Source: Olleya sp. Bg11-27 (GTDB lineage Bacteria; Bacteroidota; Bacteroidia; Flavobacteriales; Flavobacteriaceae). Taken from it: a DNA stretch of 64,000 nucleotides. Under the pieces are notes generated by a model. That model made no database searches and was not told the origin of the DNA. It was given only the letters and a program-made list of their open reading frames with translations. The stretch lies in the NCBI RefSeq assembly GCF_002831645.1, contig NZ_CP025117.1, forward strand, positions 3,053,001-3,117,000, read 5' to 3'. A program made the translations under genes and the position numbers. This document shows positions 9,853 through 18,776 of the stretch, in pieces (the first letter of the stretch is position 1; every line of letters begins with the position of its first letter).

Positions 9853-12735
9853 ATGAAAAAACTAAAATTATTGTTTCTGCTACTTCTCTCAGTGGCTTTT
9901 GCAAACGCCCAAACCTATGTTACCGGAACTGTTACCGGCGATGATGGCTTTGGAATCCCTACTGTAAATGTTATAGAAAAAGGCACAAGTAATGGAACAA
10001 CTACTGATTTTGACGGAAGATATTCGTTAGATGTTTCTGATGACGCCACGCTTGTTTTTAGCTACGTTGGCTATGACACTAAGGAAGTGTCTGTTAATGG
10101 TCAAAGCACCATAAATATCACTATGGCTAGTGGTGAAACTCTAGAAGAAGTTGTATTAGTAGGATCAAGAACCGCTCCTAGAAGTAATGTCAATAGCGCA
10201 TTACCAATTGACGTTGTTGGTATAAAAGAATTAACCTCTACTGGTCAACCTTCTTTTGACAAAGCCTTACAATATAGAATCCCTTCTTTTAACACAGTAC
10301 AAACCCCTGTTAATGATGCGACCTCTTTATTAGATCCTTATGAAATCAGAAATATGGGTCCAAGTAGAACATTAATATTAATTAATGGGAAGCGTAAAAA
10401 CTTAAGTGCTTTATTATATACACAAACCTCTCCTGGTCGTGGAGAAACTGGTGCTGACATTTCGGCGATACCAACAGACGCTATTAAGCGTGTCGAAATT
10501 TTACGTGATGGTGCTTCTGCACAATACGGATCTGATGCGATTGCTGGTGTAATGAATATCATACTAAAAGACGAAGTCAATAAAGGTTCTGCAACTTTAA
10601 GATCTGGTATCACTAGTGAAGGTGATGGTGAAATGGTTGGTATTGCTGTAAATAACGGATCTACCATAGGTGACGACAAAGGGTTTATCAATTATACCAT
10701 TGATTTATCTAAAACTAATTTAGCAAACCGACCTGGTACAGTTGATGCTGCAGGTGAATATGCTGATTTTGTTTATGAAAACCCGAATGATGATGATGGT
10801 AACCCTCTACCAAATGCTGCCAATATCATCACAGGAAACAGTGTAGGATTAGCTTCTGTTAACGAATATTTATCTCGTAACCCAGATGCCGGAAATATAA
10901 ACGGTTCTCCAGAAAATGCCTCTTCAAAATTTTTAATCAATAGTGGTTTTGATTTAAGTGAGGATACTCAATTATATATGAATGCCGCTTACGTTTACAA
11001 AAAAGTAAATAGTTTTGCGAACAACAGAACTCCATATTGGAGACGTGCAGAAGCATTTAATCCTGATGACGTTGAAGGCATTGACTACTTCCCTTATTTA
11101 GATGATTTTTTCCCAGGAAGCAACCCTAATACAACAGGAGGTTACGATGGTTACACGCCGACATTTGAAGGTTTGTTAAACGATTACAACGGTACAATAG
11201 GTGTTAAAACTAAAATAAACGAATGGAATGTAGACCTAAGTTATACGACGGGTGGAAACACGCAAACGTATACTGTAAGTCAATCTCACAACAGAAATGT
11301 TGTTTTTGTACCAACTTTTGATGATGCTAATGGGAATGGTCAAGTTGACCCAGGAGAAGGATTTGAACCTACAGAATTATATAGAGAAAACAGTCAACAA
11401 TCATTTAATCCAGGAGGAACAAAATTCACACATAACGTTGGTAATATTGATATTTCAAGAGTATTATCTGACAAAGTAAGTGTTGGTTTTGGTGCTGAGT
11501 TTAGAAACGAAACCTTTGAAGTCATCGAAGGTGAATTAGCCTCTTATGATGGTGGTGGTGCAGATTCTTTTGCAGGAAATAGCCCTGAAAATTCAGGAAA
11601 ATTTAATCGTTATAACATTGGCGCTTATTTCTCTTTAGATTATGATGTATCTGATGCTTTCTTATTAAGTGGTACTGTTAGAACAGAAAATTATTCTGAT
11701 TTCGGAAACACTTTTGTTTACAAATTTAGTACACGTTATAAAATAACAGACAACCTAACTGCTAGAGCATCTATCTCTTCAGGATTTAGAGCACCAACCT
11801 TACACCAAATTTATACACAAAAAGCACAATATAGTTTTGTACCAGGACAAGGGATTCAAGTTGGAGGTTTAATTAACAATGTATCCACACAAGCTAAATT
11901 ATTGGGTATTCCAGAGTTGGATGCTGAAACATCCAACAACTTCACCATTGGTTTTGGTGGGAAACTAGCTAATAATCTAACATTTACTGTTGATTATTAT
12001 AGCATTAATGTACAAGATCGTATTGTTTTAGGTTCTGAAATTAGCGCAACCGGAGACGCCACTAACCCTTTAGATATCTTATTAACGAACAACAACCTTA
12101 GTGATATTAGTTTTTTCTCAAATGCTATAGACACTAAAACTTCAGGTATTGATGTTGTTTTAAGTAAGAAAAATATTGAAATAGGAGAAGGTGATTTAGA
12201 TATTAACCTGTCCGGAAACTACACCATTACAAATGAAAGAGATGGCGCAGTAAAGGATATTGCATTAGTAGCCAATGCTGGACAATCTGTAGTTAACGCA
12301 ACACAAGAAGCCTTATTTTTTACTTCTAGACCAGAAACTAAATGGATTTTAGGTGCCAATTATGATATTGGAAAATTCGGATTTTCTTTAAATAATACTT
12401 ACTTTGGTAAAACGACCTTTAAGCAACAAGGGATGAGTACAGATTTACGTACAGAGTTTATTCCTAAAATTGTTACCGATTTAGGTATTAACTTTAATGC
12501 TTCAGAAAAGTTAACGCTTTCTTTAAATGTCAATAACCTTTTAAATGTATTACCAGAATGGGAGTTTAAAGCAGAAAATGCTTCTGGAGACGCTATCCTT
12601 GCGGATGCTGCTGCAACTCAAAACCAATCTAACTTAATTACATTTAACCAACGTTACTCTCAAATGACTTATGATGGGTTCCATTTTAGTCAATTAGGAA
12701 CTATGTTTAACTTATCAGTAAATTATAAATTTTAA
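9853..12735 (+). CDS. TonB-dependent outer-membrane receptor with carboxypeptidase-regulatory-like domain
   Basis: A 960-aa outer-membrane transporter. A Sec signal (LLFLLLLSVAFANAQ) is followed by a CarboxypepD_reg-like beta domain at about residues 21-95 (VTGTVTGDDGFGIPTVNV...), the plug domain with NMGPSRTLILINGKR and RVEILRDGASAQYGSDAIAGVMNIILK (about 170-240), and a long 22-strand-type barrel ending in an aromatic-rich terminal strand (FNLSVNYKF). Ligand cannot be read from the sequence; no SusD partner is adjacent, which argues against a polysaccharide utilisation pair. It appears to be a single-gene unit followed by a strong terminator. Confidence 0.92.
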   Translation: MKKLKLLFLLLLSVAFANAQTYVTGTVTGDDGFGIPTVNVIEKGTSNGTTTDFDGRYSLDVSDDATLVFSYVGYDTKEVSVNGQSTINITMASGETLEEVVLVGSRTAPRSNVNSALPIDVVGIKELTSTGQPSFDKALQYRIPSFNTVQTPVNDATSLLDPYEIRNMGPSRTLILINGKRKNLSALLYTQTSPGRGETGADISAIPTDAIKRVEILRDGASAQYGSDAIAGVMNIILKDEVNKGSATLRSGITSEGDGEMVGIAVNNGSTIGDDKGFINYTIDLSKTNLANRPGTVDAAGEYADFVYENPNDDDGNPLPNAANIITGNSVGLASVNEYLSRNPDAGNINGSPENASSKFLINSGFDLSEDTQLYMNAAYVYKKVNSFANNRTPYWRRAEAFNPDDVEGIDYFPYLDDFFPGSNPNTTGGYDGYTPTFEGLLNDYNGTIGVKTKINEWNVDLSYTTGGNTQTYTVSQSHNRNVVFVPTFDDANGNGQVDPGEGFEPTELYRENSQQSFNPGGTKFTHNVGNIDISRVLSDKVSVGFGAEFRNETFEVIEGELASYDGGGADSFAGNSPENSGKFNRYNIGAYFSLDYDVSDAFLLSGTVRTENYSDFGNTFVYKFSTRYKITDNLTARASISSGFRAPTLHQIYTQKAQYSFVPGQGIQVGGLINNVSTQAKLLGIPELDAETSNNFTIGFGGKLANNLTFTVDYYSINVQDRIVLGSEISATGDATNPLDILLTNNNLSDISFFSNAIDTKTSGIDVVLSKKNIEIGEGDLDINLSGNYTITNERDGAVKDIALVANAGQSVVNATQEALFFTSRPETKWILGANYDIGKFGFSLNNTYFGKTTFKQQGMSTDLRTEFIPKIVTDLGINFNASEKLTLSLNVNNLLNVLPEWEFKAENASGDAILADAAATQNQSNLITFNQRYSQMTYDGFHFSQLGTMFNLSVNYKF

Positions 12736-12753
12736 GTAATTAAATAATATATT

Positions 12754-12790
12754 AAAAAAATGCTGCTCGATTTGAGCGGCATTTTTTTTT
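12754..12790 (+). terminator. Intrinsic terminator after TonB receptor
   Basis: A-run, stem ATGCTGCTC/GAGCGGCAT (one wobble) with a GATTT loop, and a run of nine or more T. Confidence 0.8.
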
Positions 12791-12851
12791 GCCTTTACTA
12801 TAAGGATATGCCCTTTTAAATAAACCACTTATACTTTAATCCATTTAAAAC

Positions 12852-12884
12852 AAAAAAAAACTCAAGCATGAGCTTGAGTTTTTC
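12852..12884 (-). terminator. Intrinsic terminator after ferredoxin gene
   Basis: Stem CTCAAGC/GCTTGAG flanked by A- and T-runs, directly downstream of the minus-strand ferredoxin gene. Confidence 0.75.
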
Positions 12885-12900
12885 TATCTAAATATTTTAA

Positions 12901-13254
12901 TTATCCATCAGGATGCATAAATTTTTGCTTTCCTAATAAGGTGTCTTTACTTTCTACATGCTCGTCATCAGGAACACAACAATCTACAGGACATACTGCA
13001 GCACATTGTGGCTCTTCATGAAAACCAACACACTCTGTACACTTATCTGGTACAATATAATAAATCTCGTCACTTATAGGCTCTTGGGCTTCGTCTGCAT
13101 CAACTTCTTTTCCATCAGTTAAAACTAAGTTACCATTTAAGCTAGTTCCGTCTTTGTATCTCCAATCGTCAGCACCTTCATAAATTGCCGTATTTGGGCA
13201 TTCAGGTTCACAAGCTCCACAGTTAATACATTCGTCTGTTATAATAATTGCCAT
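12901..13254 (-). CDS. 2[4Fe-4S] ferredoxin
   Basis: A 117-aa bacterial-type ferredoxin. The first cluster motif is [12 protein letters not shown] at about residues 10-21, and the second is [22 protein letters not shown] near 73-95, with the longer loop between Cys 2 and 3 seen in Allochromatium-type (Alvin) ferredoxins. An acidic insert separates the halves. It carries low-potential electrons; the partner is unknown. It is divergent from the acyl-CoA reductase, an arrangement that is common in flavobacteria, so a functional link through a shared promoter region is possible but unproven. Confidence 0.92.
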   Translation of the reverse strand: MAIIITDECINCGACEPECPNTAIYEGADDWRYKDGTSLNGNLVLTDGKEVDADEAQEPISDEIYYIVPDKCTECVGFHEEPQCAAVCPVDCCVPDDEHVESKDTLLGKQKFMHPDG

Positions 13255-13281
13255 AGCGTTTTTTAATCTTTTTTGTTTACT

Positions 13282-13289
13282 TAACTTTG
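13282..13289 (+). promoter_or_regulatory. Candidate promoter -7 element of acyl-CoA reductase
   Basis: TAACTTTG matches TAnnTTTG and lies 42 bp before the ATG at 13332. It overlaps the upstream in-frame ATG at 13287, which argues against that ATG as the real start. Confidence 0.5.
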
Positions 13290-13331
13290 CGATACAAAAA
13301 TAAAGCCAAAAAAGGTGTTATACAAATAATA

Positions 13332-14393
13332 ATGAGTAACAAAGATCACATTACTGAAGCTTTTATACAATTAGGGCATTTTATTAGCCAATTTTCTTCA
13401 AAAGGCATAGAAAAAAAAGAAAACGTACTCCACAACGATTTATTTTTCGATGGATTTAAACATCAAATTAAATTAGCCAAAGAACATAACGGATGGTTTA
13501 CACAAGAAAATATCTTGTTTGCTTTAGACGGATGGCGTTCTCAATTGTCAGAAAAGCATATTAAAGACTGGTTAAATGCATATACTATAGCACAAGTGCA
13601 ACCCAAAACTGTTGCTATCATTATGGCAGGTAACATCCCATTAGTCGGATTTCATGACTTTTTGTGTGTTTTAGCTACTGGGCATCATGTCTTAGTTAAA
13701 CAATCCTCCAATGACAAGCACCTCCTACCCTTTTTAGCAAAATACTTAGAACATGTTTTACCTGATTTAAAAGGAAAAATAAAATTTACGGAAGACAAAC
13801 TAGAACAGTTTGATGCCGTTATCGCTACAGGTAGTAATAATACAGCGCGTTATTTTGAATTCTATTTTAAAAACAAACCGTCTATTATTAGAAAAAGTAG
13901 AAATTCGGCTGCCGTATTAACAGGAAATGAAACTAAGGAGCAACTAGAAGCACTATCTGAAGACATCTTTAGATACTATGGCTTAGGTTGCCGAAATGTA
14001 TCCAAGTTTTTCATACCAAAAGACTATAATTTTGATGCCTTCTTTGCAGCGATGTATAAATGGAATCCTATTATTAACGACTCCAAGTATGCTAATAATT
14101 ACGATTATAATAAAGCGGTCTATATAATGAGTGAATTTGACATGTTAGAAAATGGATTCTTGATGATTAAAGAAGACCCAAGCTACGCATCACCCATTGC
14201 TACAGTGTTTTACGAGTATTATGATTCTACAGAAAGCTTAAAACAAAAAATTGATAGTGATCAAGACTTAATACAGTGTATAGTCGCTAATGGTTTTAGT
14301 GACACGGAAATTCCGTTTGGAAAAACACAAAAACCAGAACTTTCAGACTATGCCGATAATGTAGATACTATTGCGTTTTTGTTAGCAATCTAG
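13332..14393 (+). CDS. Acyl-CoA reductase, LuxC family
   Basis: A 353-aa member of the LuxC acyl-CoA reductase family (aldehyde dehydrogenase fold). Visible features are the nucleotide-binding segment ATGSNNTARYFEFYFKNKP, a conserved RKSRNSAAVLTG stretch, and YGLGCRNVSKFF containing the likely acyl-accepting Cys. It would reduce an acyl-CoA to the aldehyde with NAD(P)H; no lux genes are nearby, so bioluminescence is not implied. The start at 13332 (MSNKDHITEAF) is preferred because the upstream extension overlaps a -7-like element and is not protein-like. Gene order with ferredoxin, serC and serA is conserved among flavobacteria. Confidence 0.85.
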   Translation: MSNKDHITEAFIQLGHFISQFSSKGIEKKENVLHNDLFFDGFKHQIKLAKEHNGWFTQENILFALDGWRSQLSEKHIKDWLNAYTIAQVQPKTVAIIMAGNIPLVGFHDFLCVLATGHHVLVKQSSNDKHLLPFLAKYLEHVLPDLKGKIKFTEDKLEQFDAVIATGSNNTARYFEFYFKNKPSIIRKSRNSAAVLTGNETKEQLEALSEDIFRYYGLGCRNVSKFFIPKDYNFDAFFAAMYKWNPIINDSKYANNYDYNKAVYIMSEFDMLENGFLMIKEDPSYASPIATVFYEYYDSTESLKQKIDSDQDLIQCIVANGFSDTEIPFGKTQKPELSDYADNVDTIAFLLAI

Positions 14394-14497
14394 TTAATAA
14401 ATTATTATATTCTTAACTTATTTTAAATCAATAATTAGCACCTTTGTTAACTGAAAAAATATAATTTCTGTTCTAACAGAAAATAAAATTTGTACTC

Positions 14498-15559
14498 ATG
14501 CAAAAACATAATTTTAGCGCAGGACCATGCGTTTTACCTAAAGAAGTATTACAAAAAGCATCAGAAGCTTTATTAGATTTTGATAACGGTTTATCATTAA
14601 TCGAGATTTCGCATAGAAGTAAGTCCTTTGTGGATGTTATGGAACAAGCTAGAGCGTTAGCTTTAGAGTTATTAGGCCTAGAAGGTAAAGGCTATAAAGC
14701 TTTATTTTTACAAGGTGGTGCAAGTATGCAGTTTTTAATGGCAGCTCAAAATCTTTTAGAAAACAAAGCCGCGTATTTAAATACAGGAACTTGGGCAGAT
14801 AAAGCCATCAAGGAAGCTAAGATTTACGGTGATATTTTAGAAGTTGCGTCTTCTAAAGATAAAAACTATAATTATATACCAAAAGGATATGATATCCCTA
14901 AGGATTATGATTATTTCCACTGTACCTCTAACAACACTATTTTTGGAACACAAATGAAAAGTTTTCCAAAATCTCCGATCCCATTAATATGTGATATGAG
15001 TAGTGATATTTTTTCACGATCTCTAGACTTTTCTCAATTCGATTTAATTTATGCAGGTGCTCAGAAAAATATGGGTCCAGCTGGTACAACGCTTGTTGTT
15101 ATTAAAGAAGATGTTTTAGGAAAAGTATCGCGTCAAATTCCATCAATGTTAGACTATAAAGTACACATTGACAAAGGTAGTATGTTTAATACACCTCCCG
15201 TTTTTGCAGTATACACGTCCATGTTAACGTTACAATGGTTAAAAGATTTAGGCGGTATTAAAGCAATTGAAAAAGAAAACGACAAAAAAGCACGTTTAAT
15301 GTATTCTGAAATTGATTTAAACCCATTATTTAAAGGGTTTGCAGCAAAAGAAGACCGTTCTGATATGAATGCGACATTTACGCTAGTAAACGACGATTTA
15401 AAAGAAACGTTTGACACCATGTGGAAAGAAGCCGGAATTAATGGTTTAAACGGACACAGAAGCGTTGGAGGTTATAGAGCAAGTATGTATAATGCCTTAT
15501 CACTAGATAGCGTTAAAGTACTTGTAGAAGTTATGAATGAATTAGAAAGTAAAGCTTAA
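14498..15559 (+). CDS. serC: 3-phosphoserine/phosphohydroxythreonine transaminase
   Basis: A 353-aa class V aminotransferase. The N-terminus HNFSAGPCVLP is the family signature; the PLP-binding Lys is in YAGAQKNMGPAG (about residue 190), and the phosphate-binding HRSVGGYRASMYNAL motif is near the C-terminus. It converts 3-phosphohydroxypyruvate to phosphoserine and also serves the PLP pathway. Length matches E. coli SerC. It is followed 64 bp later by the dehydrogenase that supplies its substrate, so the two form the serine biosynthesis unit. Confidence 0.96.
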   Translation: MQKHNFSAGPCVLPKEVLQKASEALLDFDNGLSLIEISHRSKSFVDVMEQARALALELLGLEGKGYKALFLQGGASMQFLMAAQNLLENKAAYLNTGTWADKAIKEAKIYGDILEVASSKDKNYNYIPKGYDIPKDYDYFHCTSNNTIFGTQMKSFPKSPIPLICDMSSDIFSRSLDFSQFDLIYAGAQKNMGPAGTTLVVIKEDVLGKVSRQIPSMLDYKVHIDKGSMFNTPPVFAVYTSMLTLQWLKDLGGIKAIEKENDKKARLMYSEIDLNPLFKGFAAKEDRSDMNATFTLVNDDLKETFDTMWKEAGINGLNGHRSVGGYRASMYNALSLDSVKVLVEVMNELESKA

Positions 15560-15623
15560 ACGGTTTGCGATAAGCAGTCTTAGTGACTGTGCTTACTCAA
15601 ATTAAAAATAAAAAATTAATCAA

Positions 15624-16580
15624 ATGAAAGTATTAGCAAACGATGGTGTATCACAAAGTGGAATTGATGCATTAGAAGCAGCAGGTTTTGAAGTAAACAC
15701 AACAACCGTTGCCCAAGAACAATTGATAAATTATATCAACGAAAACAATATTAGTGTCCTATTAGTTAGAAGTGCTACAACCGCAAGAAAAGACTTAATT
15801 GACGCGTGCCCAAACTTAAAAATCATTGGTCGTGGTGGTGTTGGTATGGATAATATCGATGTAGCCTATGCTAAAGAAAAAGGCTTACATGTTATTAATA
15901 CACCAGCTGCGTCATCGCAATCTGTAGCAGAACTTGTATTTGCTCACCTATATGGTGGTGTCAGATTTTTACACGATGCTAACCGAGCTATGCCATTAGA
16001 TGGAGATTCTCAATTTAAAAAATTGAAGAAAAACTACGCTAAAGGCGTTGAATTAAGAGGAAAAACACTTGGTGTTATCGGATTTGGTCGTATTGGTCAA
16101 GAAGTCGCTAAAATTGGTTTAGGTGTAGGAATGAAAGTTATTGCTGCAGATAAATTTATTGACGCGGCAGACGTTAGTGTTGACTTTTTTGATGGACAAT
16201 CCGTAAAATTCAATATTAAAACAGAAGCTATGGATGCTGTTTTAAAGCAATCGGATTTTATAACGTTACATGTGCCTGCTCAAAAAGACTACGTTATTGG
16301 TAAAGCGCAATTTGATTTAATGAAAGACGGGTCTGCTATTATTAATGCTGCTAGAGGTGGTGTTGTTAATGAAGTAGACTTAGTGACCGCATTAGAGAGC
16401 GGTAAATTAGCATTTGCTGGTTTAGATACCTTCCAAAACGAACCAACACCAGCAGTACAGTTATTAATGAATGGTAGAATTTCGTTAACGCCACATATTG
16501 GTGCTGCAACTAACGAAGCACAAGATCGTATTGGTACAGAGTTAGCAACACAAATCAAGAATATACTTTTAAACGGATAA
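15624..16580 (+). CDS. serA: D-2-hydroxyacid dehydrogenase, likely 3-phosphoglycerate dehydrogenase (short form)
   Basis: A 318-aa NAD-dependent dehydrogenase. The Rossmann motif GVIGFGRIGQEVAKIG lies near residues 150-165; the catalytic Arg-Glu-His set is represented by NAARGGVVNEVDL, the DTFQNEP Glu and the TPHIGAATNEAQ His. It lacks the C-terminal ACT/ASB regulatory domains of long SerA proteins, so serine feedback through ACT is not expected. Position right after serC supports oxidation of 3-phosphoglycerate to phosphohydroxypyruvate. A small hairpin (AAGCAGTC/GACTGTGCTT) lies between serC and this gene. Confidence 0.88.
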   Translation: MKVLANDGVSQSGIDALEAAGFEVNTTTVAQEQLINYINENNISVLLVRSATTARKDLIDACPNLKIIGRGGVGMDNIDVAYAKEKGLHVINTPAASSQSVAELVFAHLYGGVRFLHDANRAMPLDGDSQFKKLKKNYAKGVELRGKTLGVIGFGRIGQEVAKIGLGVGMKVIAADKFIDAADVSVDFFDGQSVKFNIKTEAMDAVLKQSDFITLHVPAQKDYVIGKAQFDLMKDGSAIINAARGGVVNEVDLVTALESGKLAFAGLDTFQNEPTPAVQLLMNGRISLTPHIGAATNEAQDRIGTELATQIKNILLNG

Positions 16581-16621
16581 ATAGCACCATTCACCTATTA
16601 TTCTTAAAGTGTTAAATTTTT

Positions 16622-16656
16622 AAAAAGCCACATTGTTAAAATGTGGCTTTTTTTTG
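16622..16656 (+). terminator. Intrinsic terminator after serA-like gene
   Basis: AAAAAGCCACATT paired with AATGTGGCTTTTT and a long T-run. Confidence 0.85.
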
Positions 16657-16702
16657 TACTTTGGAAGTATCATTATTATTAACTATTAATTTTTTTATAC
16701 AA

Positions 16703-17353
16703 ATGGCAGGAATTTTCGACTTATTAAACTCTGATTTAGGGAAATCAATCATTAGCGGTGTATCAGGATCAACTGGTACCGACGAGGCTAAAACAGGAAG
16801 CTTACTAACCATGGCTTTACCAGTGCTTATGAAAGCAATGGAACGCAATGCTTCAACACCAGAAGGTGCTGAAGGATTAATGGGTGCAATACAAGGCAAG
16901 CATAACGGTGGTATTTTAGATAACTTGGGCGACCTTTTTGGAGGTGGCGTTAACGAAGAAGTATCAAACGATGGAGATAAAATATTAGGTCACGTTTTAG
17001 GATCTAAAAAAGACAATGTCACTAAAGTTTTAGGAGCAAAATCTGGATTAGACACAGGATCTGTAGCAAACATACTTAAGGTAGCTGCACCTTTATTAAT
17101 GGGTGTTTTAGGTAAGCAAGCGTCACAAAACAACGTGACATCTTCAAGTGGAATCAGCGGTTTACTAAGTGGTTTACTTGGTGGTGCTAGTTCTGAAGGA
17201 GCAGTGACACAAGAGCAAAGTTTTCTTGAAAAAATGCTAGATAGCGACGGTGACGGTAGCATCATTGATGATGTTGCAGGAATGGTACTTGGCGGATCAA
17301 GCAATAAAAGTGGTGGACTAGGAAGTTTACTTGGTGGACTTTTTGGAAAATAA
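16703..17353 (+). CDS. DUF937 domain-containing protein
   Basis: A 216-aa protein that begins MAGIFDLLNSDLGKSIISG, the usual start of DUF937 proteins. Helical, Gly-rich segments repeat (TGSLLTMALPVLMKAM, VANILKVAAPLLMGVLGKQ), and a Ca-binding-like DSDGDGSIIDDVAGM motif lies near the C-terminus before a Gly/Ser-rich end. Related proteins are proposed to resemble the YidB fold and may be surface or cytosolic scaffold proteins; no activity is established. The in-frame ATG at 16643 lies inside the preceding terminator and is rejected. A terminator follows directly, so it is monocistronic. Confidence 0.85.
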   Translation: MAGIFDLLNSDLGKSIISGVSGSTGTDEAKTGSLLTMALPVLMKAMERNASTPEGAEGLMGAIQGKHNGGILDNLGDLFGGGVNEEVSNDGDKILGHVLGSKKDNVTKVLGAKSGLDTGSVANILKVAAPLLMGVLGKQASQNNVTSSSGISGLLSGLLGGASSEGAVTQEQSFLEKMLDSDGDGSIIDDVAGMVLGGSSNKSGGLGSLLGGLFGK

Positions 17354-17372
17354 TCCCCCAACCTTACAATAC

Positions 17373-17402
17373 AAAAAAGCCAAACTTATGTTTGGCTTTT
17401 TT
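17373..17402. terminator. Intrinsic terminator after DUF937 gene
   Basis: AAAAAAGCCAAAC/GTTTGGCTTTTTT around a TTAT loop; symmetric, so possibly bidirectional. Confidence 0.85.
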
Positions 17403-17453
17403 GTGTTTTATAAAACACTAAATATGTTGTATTTTTAGTAAAAACAAAGCGTT

Positions 17454-17885
17454 ATGAAACATTTAATTTTAATAATGGTTATATTTTCAATAGCGTATAG
17501 TTGTGGTGTTAACAAACAATTGACTAGCAATACTAAAACGAGCGCTCAAATTGGTGATACCATTACCATTAATAGCAACGATTCCGATTATGAAATTCAG
17601 ATTATAGAACCCGGTTTTAATTCCTGGTTACGCAGCAGAGCAAAACCAAAAGGCTTCTATTCTCAGCAGTATTTAGAAACTAAAAATGTGTTTTATGTTA
17701 GTACTTGGAATAGTCGGGTCCTACAACCACAACGTTTTAACCCCAATTTATACGAAATGCAAATAGACTATAAAGCCAACATAGATTACGGTTATGATGT
17801 TAATTACCAATTATACAACTACTTTGTTTATTTTCAAAATAGATATAAACAAAATCTTTTAGGTGGTCGCATACCTCCTAATTAA
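17454..17885 (+). CDS. DUF6146 family lipoprotein
   Basis: A 143-aa lipoprotein with the lipobox AYSC (Cys at about residue 17). The mature part contains the conserved run IQIIEPGFNSWLRSRAKPKGFYSQ, the YLETKN--YVSTWNSR motif, and NIDYGYDVNYQLYNYF, typical of this Bacteroidota family. It is probably anchored in the inner leaflet of the outer membrane or the periplasm. No function is known. It is followed by a DUF6787 membrane protein, with a -7-like element in the gap, so the two may be separately transcribed. Confidence 0.8.
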   Translation: MKHLILIMVIFSIAYSCGVNKQLTSNTKTSAQIGDTITINSNDSDYEIQIIEPGFNSWLRSRAKPKGFYSQQYLETKNVFYVSTWNSRVLQPQRFNPNLYEMQIDYKANIDYGYDVNYQLYNYFVYFQNRYKQNLLGGRIPPN

Positions 17886-17896
17886 AGGCATTTCAA

Positions 17897-17904
17897 TACC
17901 TTTG
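17897..17904 (+). promoter_or_regulatory. Candidate promoter -7 element for DUF6787 gene
   Basis: TACCTTTG matches TAnnTTTG, 18 bp before the ATG at 17922. Confidence 0.45.
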
Positions 17905-17921
17905 CTTCGACAAAAATTGCA

Positions 17922-18413
17922 ATGGAAAAATTTAAAACACGTTGGGAAATCCAACAAAATTGGCAACTCCTATTCCCTATTCTTGGGCTATTAGGATTAT
18001 CATACTCTAGCTTTAAACTAGCTAAACTATTGTTTAACAACAATCTAGTTTTAACAATTGTTTTAGCAATCCTAATAACCTATGCCCTATTAAAATTCTT
18101 TTTATTTCTGTTTACAAGGCTAGAAAATAAATGGAAAGTGGATTATAAATGGGAAATGATTCGCATTTTTATGGTGTTTGCTGTTACTGGAAGCTCTTCT
18201 GTATTTATTGGAAGACCTATCATTAAATGGCTTGGAATTACTAAAGAAAACTTAAATGTTTTTGTCTATTGGACTTTATACGTTATCATTGGCATAATAT
18301 TTTACCAAATAATGTTAGTTTGTTTTGGTTGGCTTTCTGGTCAGCACAAATTCTTTTGGGAATTTGAAAAGAAAATGATCAGGCGTTTTGGTTTAGGTAA
18401 ATTTGTAGATTAA
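17922..18413 (+). CDS. DUF6787 family membrane protein
   Basis: A 163-aa protein with four predicted membrane segments and the recognisable patterns RWEIQQNWQLLFPI near the start, FMVFAVTGSSSVFIGRP in the middle, and CFGWLSGQHKFFWEFEKKMIRRF near the end. This pattern marks a conserved flavobacterial family with no known activity. Its stop codon is immediately followed by the TTG start of the small exported protein at 18414, so they are translationally coupled, and that protein leads into a TonB receptor. Confidence 0.8.
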   Translation: MEKFKTRWEIQQNWQLLFPILGLLGLSYSSFKLAKLLFNNNLVLTIVLAILITYALLKFFLFLFTRLENKWKVDYKWEMIRIFMVFAVTGSSSVFIGRPIIKWLGITKENLNVFVYWTLYVIIGIIFYQIMLVCFGWLSGQHKFFWEFEKKMIRRFGLGKFVD

Positions 18414-18743
18414 TTGAAACAACAACAGCACATCGCGTTTAAAATTGCAGCAATAGTCCTTCTATTAGCTGTGATGTTACCGTCTGCTGTTAAGTTTACG
18501 CATGTTTTTGAAAATCATAAACATGAGGTGTGTACTGATTATTCGACTAATCATATGCATCAAATAGATTTGGAATGTGAATTTTTCAAATTTAAACTCA
18601 ATACACAATACTATCCTACTTTTGAAGTTTCGCTTATAAATAGTACTCACAACTTCTCTGAGATTAACACGACATTATATAACTTCAACTATAATCATCA
18701 GCAATTATCGTATTCTCTTCGTGGTCCTCCTTTTTTAGTTTAA
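18414..18743 (+). CDS. Small exported His-rich protein upstream of TonB receptor
   Basis: A 109-aa protein starting with TTG directly after the preceding stop codon. An N-terminal hydrophobic segment (AAIVLLLAVMLPSAVKF) is followed by a His/Cys-bearing stretch, HVFENHKHEVCTDYSTNHMHQIDLECEFF, that could bind a metal, and the C-terminus ends YSLRGPPFLV. Similar short proteins sit before TonB receptors in other flavobacteria. The context (next gene a receptor, then a lipoprotein) suggests a part in metal or metal-chelate uptake; this is inference from neighbours and His content. Confidence 0.65.
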   Translation: MKQQQHIAFKIAAIVLLLAVMLPSAVKFTHVFENHKHEVCTDYSTNHMHQIDLECEFFKFKLNTQYYPTFEVSLINSTHNFSEINTTLYNFNYNHQQLSYSLRGPPFLV

Positions 18744-18776
18744 AATAAGTATTTATTTAAACTAAATTCTATTACA

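Noticed and set aside
13287-13331. Upstream start of the acyl-CoA reductase
   Set aside because: It overlaps a TAACTTTG promoter element and adds unlike residues; ATG 13332 is preferred.
13332-14393. Bioluminescence operon from the LuxC-type gene
   Set aside because: No luxABDE neighbours; this LuxC-family gene is a conserved neighbour of serC in flavobacteria.
16643-16702. Upstream extension of the DUF937 gene
   Set aside because: The extra 20 codons lie inside the preceding hairpin terminator, while MAGIFDLLNSD is the usual family start.
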